From the NCBI GenBank assembly GCA_015039365.1, contig WION01000352.1, positions 1-55,101 of the forward strand: 55,101 nt of DNA, in the 5' to 3' direction. Of the stretch, positions 32,862 through 42,460 are shown one piece after another. Made by a program: the position numbers and the translations under genes. The notes below the pieces were generated by a model. It did no database searches. It worked only from the letters and a program-made list of their open reading frames with translations, and was not told where the DNA came from. Positions within the stretch are counted from its first letter, which is position 1, and each line of letters opens with the position of its first letter. Source of the DNA: Amanita rubescens. Lineage: Eukaryota; Basidiomycota; Agaricomycetes; Agaricales; Amanitaceae.

Positions 32862-35085
32862 CATGGCAGCAACGGCGACGCCTCTAGCTATTGCTCTCCC
32901 AAGTTTGGGTCCAACGATCGGCGCAGCATATGTGGGAGCCATGATGGCTGCAATGTACGTTTCCTTCAAATTTTCACATATATCATTTTTTGCCAACCGG
33001 TCTTTTCGACAGACTGTACGGAGCTACCAACGTCCAGACGTATCTGTATCTCAAGAATTACCCTAACGACTGGCTGTTACAGAGATATGCAGTGAGTGCG
33101 GGTGTACTCCAGTTGAATGTGCGCTGATTGCATGTCAAGGTCGTTCTACTTTGGTATGTTTCCCTGTTGGTCCACGCAAAATGCTGAACGCGACGTTTAC
33201 AGGGTTTTGGATTCGTTGCATATGGTCTTCACCATCACCCCATTGTGGCACTACCTGATCGAATCCTTTGGGAACTATCTGGCGCTCCTCAAAATCGACT
33301 GGTGCGTTCTTCTTCCCTTCAAATCTTTTATCATGACAACCCCCATTCAGGTCGCTCAAAGTGAGTTGTCTCGTTTGACACGATTCACTTACTCATCCTG
33401 ACTGCGCCGTCCGAATCAAGGTACAAATCGCCGTCAACGTACGTCTATACCACGTGCTCCTATCTTGACGCGACATGTGAAACTGTGATGTTTAGGTCAT
33501 CATCATTCTATTTGTACAAAGGCACGTTTCTCTTCCGTTCCTTCGGAATGACGCGTGACGTTTTGACGTCATTAGTTTATACACGGTGCGAGTGTGGAAA
33601 CGTACGTTCGAGTCTATAATGTCTGCGTGCTTATACTGACTTGGCCGCTTTTCTAGTTAGCAGCAACAATACCCGGATTTGGGCATGGGTCCTCGTACGT
33701 TTGGACCAAATCAGAATCCTGGGTTTTCTAATACGTTTCATGGTAGATTGTCGTTCTCTTGGCTGGATATGGCAAGTCTGCCTGCGTGGTTTTCTTGGAG
33801 CTGATCTAATCTTTTTTTTCTTTGTTTAGCTACCGGAATCAGTACGTTTGATGATCGCCCTACTGTCCGCCGCTTTCTAAATTTGGTTGCTGTCTAGTCC
33901 TTATAGTTAAAACGTAAGTACGACAGCCGAGCCTATTCCGAAAACATACAAAATCATCATTCTGGGAATAGAATTACCATCTCGTACTTTTCCCAACTCA
34001 ACGAGAGCCGCGTACGTCTTCTGCTTTACCTTTCTATAGTGTGACCTTATCCTCGGCAACAGTGGGTCATATATCTCGCTTTTGCGATGCCGACCTTCAA
34101 CGATATTGTGCTCGCTGCTGGCATCTGGCATTTGCTCTCTCTCCGGCGTACCACTTTTGCAGAGTAAGATGATTTATCTCGCGTATATCGTCCGAAAGCC
34201 GTTGATGAGATACTGTAAATGTGCAGAACGCAATCGAAAATCTGGATCATTTTGCGCTATGTCTTCATCTCTGGGGCTTTGACGAGGTACGTAAAGATGT
34301 AAACATATAATGCGCTTTATCATTTTGACGGTATTCCTTGCAGCGTATGTTCGCTTAGCGCCCTCATTACAGTAAGTGCACGGCAATTGTTTAGCAGAGC
34401 CAAAGCTAACGTAGCGATAAGTACGTTGTGATGCCGAATAATCTCGTATTCCTGGGTATCGAGTTTTTGCTCACGAAACGTGAGGCTATTGCGTTTATTT
34501 GTACCGCAAGACAGACTAACGAGTTTTTTTTTTAAATTTTAGTCTATATCAATAGCTACCTGGCGATGTGAGTGGTGGTGTGATTGCGTTTTACGTGTTC
34601 GATACTCACCCATTTCCAGGCTGAACGCGAGAAAGAGTGTCAAAGATCACACCACTCTGAGCCACACTGCAGTAAGTGTTTCCTTTCAGCATCCGCATAG
34701 GGGAGCTTGAGCTCACAATGCACGCATAGAACGTGATGCAACTGAGCGATCTGGAATCGAGACAGCCGGATTTGGATTACCACGGGAGTTCAAGATCTAC
34801 AGACGATGGACATGGAAAGTTCCGTAATAGTATGCATACTTCGAACAGAAATAGCGTAAGTCAGTCTTTCAGTAAACCGTCCCGTGTGCTGAGTCGGCAT
34901 GCGCTTGTTTGCAGAAGGCGGTCAGGATTAGAGTTGACGTTGATAGGGTGCGGAGGGAGAGTGACTACACTGGTCTTTCGGATATTTCGCCACGGTCCTC
35001 CCCGCATACGCCGGCGTATGACGAGAAGGATGATCAAGAGTTTGTGGTAAAAGAGGCTGTCAGGGATTATGGGTACGCAGTGTAG
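32862..35085 (+). CDS. DUF6534-type multi-pass membrane protein, copy G
   Basis: Starts MAATATPLAIALPSLG at 32862; GPTIGAAYVGAMMAAM is the first membrane segment. Exons follow with YGATNVQTYLYLKNYPND, a separate small exon VVLLW (extra intron relative to A-F), DSLHMVFTITPLWHYLIES, SLK (10 nt), VQIAVN, VIIILFVQ with a GC donor at 33522, LYTVRVWK, TRIWAWVL, IVVLLAGY with a GC donor at 33772, then 12-nt and 16-nt exons. The long exon has MPTFNDIVLAAGIWHLLSL; an intron separates it from TQSKIWIILRYVFISGALT. SVCSLSALIT, MPNNLVFLGIEFLL, YINSYLAM and LNARKSVKDHTT follow. The tail is the longest of the array, about 100 residues, Ser/Asp-rich, with SDISPRSSPHTPAY, ending at 35085. All joins keep frame. 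First member of the G-I subgroup. Confidence 0.83.
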
Positions 35086-35279
35086 AATATGTCTATATAT
35101 AAGGTTATTATTTGTATGTGTGACAGGCAAGCTGCCGAAAGATTGAATGCTAAAAAACAATGTCGGCAGAAACCGTTTCCAGGTGTTCCTCCATACCTTT
35201 GGCAAACATTTCGATCACGTATGACTGGCAAATCTGCAAGTTTCTCTACAAGTTCATCCATCGTCTTTGGAAGTGGCAC
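35086..35279 (-). pseudogene. Fragment of the secreted kinase-like gene (5' part)
   Basis: On the - strand PKTMDELVEKL near 35275-35240 matches PKTMDELEKTL of the gene at 36473-35842, and then similarity is lost. The DNA upstream (35260-35580) duplicates the parent's signal-peptide region with many changes. It is a truncated partial duplicate with no downstream kinase motifs. Confidence 0.6.
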
Positions 35280-35580
35280 CCTTGGCCTTTTAGGCCCTCA
35301 ACTGGTTAACGGGACGTCGAGAGGTGAAAATGTATCCGAGTCAAGGGACGTATTGAGGTGGCTTGAATATCATAGCAGCGGTGAGGCGCATACGTTAGAG
35401 ATGAGGATGAGGAGGATGGGAATGATACTAGAGAGTTACATTGGTTGCGAGTCTCAGGGCCCTTGCCAAGATCGGTTTGAGGGCCTGCCTGGATTGAATA
35501 GAAGAAAAGCGTACGAGCCTCCGAAATTTCGGGCTATGACGGAAAACGACTCGTAGTTACGCCTTATCCATCATGATCTT
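35200..35580 (-). repeat. Partial duplicate of 36260-36640
   Basis: The two stretches are strongly similar (for example GGTTAACGGGACGTCGAGAGG at 35306 and 36331, GGTTGCGAGTCT at 35444 and 36475, GCCTCCGAAATTTCGGGCTA at 35517 and 36561, ACGCCTTATCCATCATGATC further on). They are direct repeats about 1.04 kb apart covering the 5' half and upstream region of the secreted kinase-like gene. Confidence 0.8.
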
Positions 35581-35841
35581 GATTCGATATGGCGGTGCCA
35601 ACGTGATTGCAAAACGACTCTAGGATGCATATATGACCTTGCCCATCGTCCACCAAAAATTATATTCTATAATTCTCTCGTGGTACAGTATATCCCATAA
35701 GCAGCAGTACCGTGATCATCACCATTCAGATAAAGACCGCCCCCAAGCTACCATCGGCATACCTTTCATATAGAAAGCTTTGTTGATTGAGACTACAGCA
35801 AAATTTGGTACGTATCCCGCCGCCGAGTCGAATGAATACAC

Positions 35842-36473
35842 TCACAAGCTTGGGACAGGTGTGTAATGTCCTTTAAGTGCTGTCTTAGCGTTCCTACGAA
35901 GATTGGATGACACCGATGTCTGATCCTGTTGATGAAGGTACCCCTTGTCCTCTATGATAATCAAGTAGTCTGGACTCTTTATTGCCTCTGGGGTCGGGTG
36001 CGCGTTGATAAAAAATCCAAGTAAATTTATGTTTTTCGAAAACGTTTTGAGATAGAAAACCTCTTGGATGACCTCTTCTTTCGTTCTCGGCTTCGATACC
36101 CTTGTTGTCCAAATTCCTTTGATTATGGCTGGAGTGTGCCCCGTGCCGTATCCATCTTTGTATTGGCATGAGGGATAATTTTCCTTGCCTGTCTTGAGGC
36201 CACCGGCTTGCGCCCACTGGAAATAAAAATGAAATGGGTTAAGTGTTTTCATCAAGCTGCCGAGTGTTTTTTCAAGTTCGTCCATCGTCTTTGGAAATGC
36301 CACCTTTTCATTCCTAGGCTTGCGTTACTGGTTAACGGGACGTCGAGAGGTGCAAGGTATCGACGTACTGAGATGGCTTGAGTCTTGTTGTTCGGGAAAC
36401 CGATATACAGCGGTGAGGCGCATACGTTAGAGATGAAGATGAGGAGGATGGGAATGATACTAGAGAGTTGCAT
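35842..36473 (-). CDS. Secreted kinase-like protein, C-terminally truncated
   Basis: The ATG at 36473 opens a signal peptide (MQLSSIIPILLIFISNVCA, then SPLYIGFPNNK). The next block, in another frame from about 36303, gives AFPKTMDELEKTLGSLMKTL and then kinase-N-lobe-like elements: YGTGHTPAIIKGIW (candidate beta-3 lysine), KEEVIQEVFYLKTF (candidate helix C Glu), NINLLGFFINAH and DYLIIIEDKGYL (beta-5 and hinge). It stops at 35842 before any catalytic loop. One intron (probably GTACGTCGAT to ACCAG or CCTAG) must join the two blocks; its exact ends are not resolved. The signal peptide and SPLYI start resemble the gene at 27218. It is either a pseudokinase remnant or a decayed gene. Confidence 0.5.
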
Positions 36474-36827
36474 TGGTTGCGAGTCTTAGGCTTGCAAAGA
36501 TCGGGTTGAGGGCCTGCCTGGATTGAATAGAAGGAAAGCGTTCGCTTTTAAGCGCACAAGCCTCCGAAATTTCGGGCTACGACGGAACACGACCTGACAC
36601 GACTCGTATTTACGCCTTATCCATCATGATCTTGATTTGATGTGGCGATGCCAAGTCCAACATGGTTGCAAAACGGATGCATAGACAATATCATAATATT
36701 ACCTAATATGGACCTGCCCGGTAAGGAGCAGCGCCATGCGAGCAATGATGAAGACTCTATAAGTACTGTCTCGTAGTCGTCGTCATGATCGAATAGCCCA
36801 CTGTACATCCCACATCTAGCACTCTAC
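36474..36827. other. Intergenic, upstream of the truncated kinase-like gene
   Basis: The first 170 bp belong to the duplicated segment (partner at 35444-35640). No gene seen in the remainder. Confidence 0.4.
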
Positions 36828-37377
36828 TTATATGCATTGAGCCAAGCTTATATTCAACCTTTCTCCATTCACGGGCTGATCTTGATTCGCGCGTTTCCCC
36901 ATACTAGCTCGTTTCAGAATTGCCGGGTTGAGCACTTTGGCATACTTGGGCTCGACGAGGGTATCCTGGAGGTCTTCGTCCGGATATACCGGCCTCGCGG
37001 CCTTCCATGGTGTCGAGTTTCGCTTTGATGACGATGAACTGGGTACGACGGGAAAATCAGTGAGGCGGGAGGGGCGAAGAAGCGGGGCAGACAACGAACC
37101 TGATCAGCTCGCATGTTGAGATTAGCAGTAATGCCTAAGTGTATTTGCCTACCGAGAATCATTAAGTTGGCGCATACTCATAAGGAAGAAGGAAAAAAAG
37201 GAAAGTTTGACCACTCACCACAGTCCTAGCCAAATTCTCGTGCAACGACATCTGCTCATGCTCGCGCATAGCCGTCAGCATCGGCGCTCTGAAACTCGCC
37301 AAAATCACCAAAATGATCAAACGAGCCATCGCCGTCATCCGAGAACGAAGATGAGAACCCAAATGGGCCTTCACCAT
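36828..37377 (-). CDS. Hypothetical protein, two exons
   Basis: Not recognised. On the - strand an exon from 37377 encodes a basic start and a hydrophobic stretch (ARLIILVILASF), then HEQMSLHENLARTV, and ends at a GTGAGT donor near 37218. A second open block, 37094-36828, encodes a proline/serine-rich, basic segment (TDFPVVPSSSSSKRN; ARPVYPDEDLQDTLVEPKYA) ending at 36828. The codon bias of the second block suggests real coding sequence, but the splice that joins them in frame could not be fixed. It lies just downstream of an NLR remnant on the same strand and may be its rearranged end or a separate small gene. Confidence 0.3.
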
Positions 37378-37449
37378 CGCAACCGGCTCCTACGCCACGG
37401 GGTGATGAGCTCGAGCGTTAGATGACCCATTTAGCCTAATCGAACACCT

Positions 37450-38700
37450 TTAAGTTTGGAGCTGTTGATATACATGTATAGCTGGTGAGATGATGGTACT
37501 TGAGAAGAAAAGAGCAGGAATCTCACCTTTGACGCCGTTCAATTTTTGACCTTGGACGATCCGATGTATAATCCACACGTCACGCAAGAGTGCAATGGCC
37601 AACTCGCGGTTAACTGAGTCCGCTAAAGACATTTCCGGTCAAGATATGGTGTATAAGATCATATACGGCGCTATGTAGAAAGCTATTCCATGGGGACTCC
37701 GGTCCTATGTGGTCGCGAATAAAATATGCGCACTCGTGACTCGATTTCCTTGGTGAGTTTGGCCTCATTGACTAGCGAAAAGACATCGTTCATGATATCG
37801 ACGAGGCGATGGATGCGATCAACTTGAGCCAAGATGGTCTGCGAAAGGTTCAGATCAGAATGAATATGTAAAGTGTACGAAGAGCGAACGAACCTTGGGC
37901 ACAACAGAGAGGATGCTCCAAGCCATATTAGCGTATGGGTGGACCTGGATATTCAATCGCCTTGTGAATCAGGAGACAGCGGAGAGTTCATCAGTTCGAC
38001 CACTTACGCGTGCGATCTCATCGACAAATTTGGTGAACGATTTCACTTTCTGTAGGAGCGGTTCCCACAAGGACTTGATATTAGCTACTACCGCAACAGA
38101 AGTATTGGCAGCGTCTTGCATTGGTTCGATCAATGATGACGCCAGCTTCATGTTGACAAGTGCATCCTTTGCTTCTGCAACGGCCTCTTCCATGTTCAAT
38201 TCTGCGTCAGAAGCCTTCGACGTGGCGGCAATCGTGAATTCAATGACGATCTGCGTTTGGCGCTGATTCCCTTGGGAATCATATTTGCATAGCTCCCAAG
38301 CGATAGCTAAGAGTAAAGATTATTAGTGGAAGGGGCTCAACATGGGACCAGAGTACAGACCTCCAGCCGTTCCTTCAGCAAGAAGCAACTCAATCACGTC
38401 TCTTGTTCCACCGGTGAATTTGTCCTTGAGGTATTTTTGGCATAGAGCCGACACTCCAAGATGGAAGAGCTTAATGCATCGCTACCACAAGCATTAGTAA
38501 CCCCGTGAGATGTTAGAGATGGCTTCAAGTATACTCACAAATAGAAACTCTCCGTCCACGAAGCTGCAATTCCCTTTGCCAGTCCAGTCTTATGTTTCGA
38601 CTCCCCGTCGATCACCCGTTCCACGTAAAACTTGTCAAGGTGCTTTATTCCATGGATTGGGAGTTTCTGACCTCTGGTGTCTGTTTTTGATAGTCAGATC
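37450..38700 (-). pseudogene. NLR remnant: C2-like segment plus helical N-terminal domain, no NACHT
   Basis: The reading is on the - strand with typical short introns. A C2-like piece comes first (KFYVERVIDGESKHKTGLAK; KYLKDKFTGGTRDVIELLLA), then the N-terminal helical domain seen in Agaricomycete NLRs: WEPLLQKVKSFTKFVDEIAR, VHPYANMAWSILSVVPK and RIHRLVDIMNDVFSLVNEAK. After KEIESRV the frame shifts into AYFIRDHIGPE, skipping residues present in relatives, and coding runs out near 37450 before any Walker A. It is an N-terminal fragment of a second NLR, truncated and frameshifted. It is not a copy of the 2542-7664 gene, whose N-terminus is of a different subtype. Confidence 0.7.
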
Positions 38701-39325
38701 AATCATCAATGACGATCGCGTATCTAACCTCTGATGCTGGCCGATATGGAGCTATGAAACGTTTACATAACCACAAATATAGGACGAGGGACTCATACTC
38801 ACGTTGAGGCAGGAGGACTGCTCATTTGCCAGAGAGCGCTAGAAATTAGAATGCCGCATGGATGCATGTTGTCCTTCTAATTTTATCTTCTCAAATATTC
38901 GATTCTCACGTTCCGAATGGCCTCACCTTCAACGACGAATTGTGTCTCTCCTGGAATAACGGAGAGATAGATAGGTTGCGATGAGGAGACTCGTGGCGAG
39001 ACACAATTTGGATCGACGGTCAATGATCCTGTCCCGCCAAAAGAATTGCCGCCCCGTGCGTGGTAATATCCCCACGTGGAAATCTTAGTAAGCTCAGACC
39101 TGTCTAAGCTCACACGCTGTTCACAAAGATGGCACGAAGTTTATTTAACGTTTCAACTTCCATTGCTACGCACCAAGTCTAATGAAAATTCTCCAATCCG
39201 AGCTTGTCCTACATGCTTCTTTGAAACGCGTTGTCCACGCACTGTCTGCATGCGTCCCTTTTAACGGCGTCTAACCTGTTATATAAAAGAGTCCATCTCA
39301 CTCTCGCCTTGAGCAGCCGTCCAGC
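38701..39325. other. Intergenic between NLR remnant and copy H
   Basis: The - strand open block at 39113-38883 (PIYLSVIPGETQFVVEGEAI) might be a first exon of the NLR remnant, but no join was found. A TATA box for copy H lies at the right edge. Confidence 0.4.
39281..39288 (+). promoter_or_regulatory. TATA box of copy H
   Basis: TTATATAAAAG lies about 45 bp before the ATG at 39326, a good position for a fungal TATA box with a short leader. TTTTAACGGCGTCT just upstream resembles the motif before copies B, C and E. Confidence 0.55.
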
Positions 39326-41266
39326 ATGATGTCGCGCGATTCTGTTTCGTCCCTATCCGAGTTCAAGGCTAGACCCAACATGGGAGCGATGTATCTCGGA
39401 GCTATGGGAACGGGAATGTATGTGTCTCCAAAGTTCGCCCGGTCCCGATAATGCTAATGCCATTGCTCCATCACAGACTCTACGGATGTGTCAATGTTCA
39501 GACCTATCTGTATCTCAAGAATTATCCGGACGATTGGGTGCTCCGGAGACGATCTGTGAGTTAGCCTTAAGATATTAGCTCAGGCTGGACGCTCATAACG
39601 TTTGTGTACTAAAAGGTTATGATTCTTTGGTACGTGTGTGCCATGTAAAGTTGACTCTTCACGGAACCGAATAACGGTTAATTGTAGGTTTATGGACACG
39701 TTGCATATGGCTTTGACTATTTTTGAAGTATGGCATTATCTGATTGAATCAATCGGGGATTATCCGGCTCTTTTTAATATGACTTGGTGCGCTTCTTTTT
39801 GCTTTCGCTTCCGTGGATTTTCGTCATAATACGTGTAGGTCGTACAAGGTGAGCATTTTCAGGTACAAGCTCCCAACCTAAATCTCACTTTGTGCGTTAC
39901 TATAGCTGCAAATTTTGATTGGCGTACGTTTTTATCATCACGTTCTAGCAGCGGTATATATGTAACTGATGTTGACCCGGTCAGATCCTCCTCATCGGTA
40001 CTATACAAATGCACGTTCTCGTTCGCTTTCTTGTTTGCTTGACATTTGATGGTTTGTTATCTAGTGGATACGCAGTACGATTATGGAAACGTGAGTGCCT
40101 TGCCGTGATTTGTGAATTGGTTCGTATCTCAAGTCGTCGTCTACAGTTAGCTCGAACTCTACCCGAATTTGGGCGTGGGCCTTGGTAAGTAATGCCAAGA
40201 GAGAACCTCTCATCAGTTCTCAGATGGAATTGATGGTAGACATTCATTCTCATGATTGGATACTGTGGGTGTGGGTTTTCTGCATTATGACCATTCCGAC
40301 CCTTGTTACTCCTTCAGCTGCCGTCACTAGTACGTCTAATGATCACTTTGTTTTGCATGATATTGACTGGTTTAGCCTTCATCGTTAAGATGTGAGTAAG
40401 TCAGTGGCGTACATTCCACAGGCGTGAACTTCCCCTAGGTATAGCGTTTCCACGTTTTGGGAATTTATTCAGCTGCGTGTTTGTCCTGTTTTTGTTTCCT
40501 GTCGCGGATATCTCTGATCTAATCGTTGGAAACAGTGGGAAATACTACTTTCTTTCACCATGTCAACTCTCAACGACTTTGTTCTTTCTGCCGGGATTTG
40601 TCATGTACTTTCTCTTCAACAGACAACATTCGCACAGTAAGTTTATCACTTGTACGTATCCTCAGGCAGTCTGCTAAGACCTCTTTACTTGGAGGACGAA
40701 ATCAAGGATATGGATCATCATGTGCTACGCTGTCATCTCTGGAATGTTGACAAGGTACGTCAAGGTATATCAAACGGGTTTCACTGCACCCTCATGAGGG
40801 TTCCTAGCATTTGTTCGCTTGCGTCTCTTATCACAGTAAGTACATGGTGACTAAGTTCACTGCCATCGAAGCTGAAGTGGGAAAGGCCGCTGCCATGCCA
40901 CATAGTCTCATTTTTCAGAGCATTGAGTTTTTACTCCCGAACCGTGAGGTCTTCCCGTCTATCTCAAGCCAATATTGATGCACGTTTAGTCTATATGAAC
41001 AGTTACCTCGCGCTGTTAGTAATGATTGAAGTTCATGTGAATAATCCTTCACCAAGGTTTTTTTAGGTTGAATTCAAGGCAGAGCGGACGAGTTCAGAAC
41101 GTTTCTAGTCCATCAGCTGTAAGTGTTTTCATTTCCATGGAACAGTGGAGCTTATTGTACCAATGCTTAGAACATGATGCGCTCTGCAGACTTGGAGTCA
41201 AGGCATCTGATTGATCAGAGCAAGAAACGAGTCAAAGAATCCCTCAGCAACCCGCAATGTCAGTAG
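39326..41266 (+). CDS. DUF6534-type multi-pass membrane protein, copy H
   Basis: Starts MMSRDSVSSLSEFKARPN at 39326 (two consecutive ATGs). Exons give YGCVNVQTYLYLKNYPDD, the separate small exon VMILW, DTLHMALTIFEVWHYLIES, a 10-nt exon, LQILIG, ILLIGTIQ with a GC donor at 40011, GYAVRLWK, TRIWAWAL, TFILMIGY, AAVT (12 nt), FIVKM (16 nt), YSVSTFWEFIQL, MSTLNDFVLSAGICHVLSL, TKSRIWIIMCYAVISGMLT, SICSLASLIT, MPHSLIFQSIEFLL and YMNSYLAL, then LNSRQSGRVQNV and a polar tail ending NPQCQ at 41266. The usual MPNN is MPHS here and in copy I (MPHN), which supports a common origin of H and I. All joins keep frame. Function unknown. Confidence 0.82.
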
Positions 41267-42460
41267 CGTTTGTCACGCTCTTTATTGATCTGACTGCCAC
41301 TGGCCACAGGACGGTCAAGTATGTCCACAGTGATGACGAGTCACCTCAGCGAGAAAAGGATTTAAAGTTTTGAAGCCTGATGAGGGATGGAAGTGAGTTG
41401 GAGGGCTGAGGTAGGAGAATACGTATGCTTGTGTTGACTCGGTGTTGATATGGGCGGCACCGATATGCTTTAACTTCTATATTTGCTCTCTTGATCCCCT
41501 CTAGTTATATGCCATCTTCTTTTGTGTACACGAAATGTGGTCAACAGAGTTGAGTCCCTCATGTAAACCGTTTTAATGTACCTACCAGTGACCAGTACCA
41601 CTTATAACTTGCCATGCTTAACAACATTTTTGCGGTCAGACGGAGTAAATGGGGATAGTATTAGTAGACTTTTGCAACTCTAGTACCAGTTACCTCTTGC
41701 TCTATGTGTATTAGTATAATAACTTACGTGTATAGCTTCAAGTGTAACTCGTGCTTTCCTTTTTGTTACACTGTAGATTGTTGTGAGATGGGAAAATGAA
41801 GTTGAACGCGTTTCGGCATCACCATGCCGAGCCGAGCGCATTTTACCACCATCAGTCTCGTTCCGCCGCTGGCAAGTCCGTCGTACACGCAAGACGCGCT
41901 CAGGCCGTCGCCTGCTCGAACGTCAGCTTTATTACGCTCGCTCTAACAGGTCAGACGCAGCAATGTCCAGTCCATTCCCGCCTCGTCGTACTTTTGCCCG
42001 GACTACTATGGAACAATTCTGCCTCTCACTCTGGGGCTCATTCGTTCCGGTCGGGATATGAACGGAACCGATGATGATTCAGCTTCTATTTGTTCTCGTG
42101 ATCGCTTCCAGTTATATATGCTATCTCCTTTTGTTTACACGAAAATGCGGTTTACAGAGTCAAGCCCTTCGTGGGAACAGTTTCAATGTCACCTACTGGC
42201 TATGATCCAGTGAGCGCCATTCAACGCTCTCTAGTCCCCCAAATGCATGGTCATTCTCACTTCAACCCTAGATAACAGAAAACGAAACCTCCCCCGAGGT
42301 AATGAACCTTACATATCTATTATTGCAATCAGCTTCCCTGGAACATGCTTCTTCCGCATTGTCCGCACACACCTTCTGCACGCCTCTGTAAGGCAATCAA
42401 AACCCCCTCACTTCTTGACTTTGAGCCGTCGAGTACACTCCGGTGACTTACTAGGATAAG
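41267..42460. other. Intergenic, copy H to copy I
   Basis: No supported gene; the two overlapping frames at 41783-42074 lack any motif. The stretch contains a duplicated flank: 41455-41600 and 42060-42235 are similar. Confidence 0.45.
41455..42235 (+). repeat. Duplicated flank, two copies about 0.6 kb apart
   Basis: 41455-41600 and 42060-42235 share a common order of blocks (ACCGATATG/ACCGATGATG; TTCTATnTTTGCTCT; CAGTTATAT; CTTTTGTnTACACGAAA; CAGAGTnnAGnCC). They are diverged direct repeats between the array members H and I, probably left by the gene duplication. Confidence 0.55.

Noticed and set aside
41783..42074. Two overlapping 92-residue frames
   Set aside because: Both are open over the same DNA with no family features. 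The composition suggests chance.
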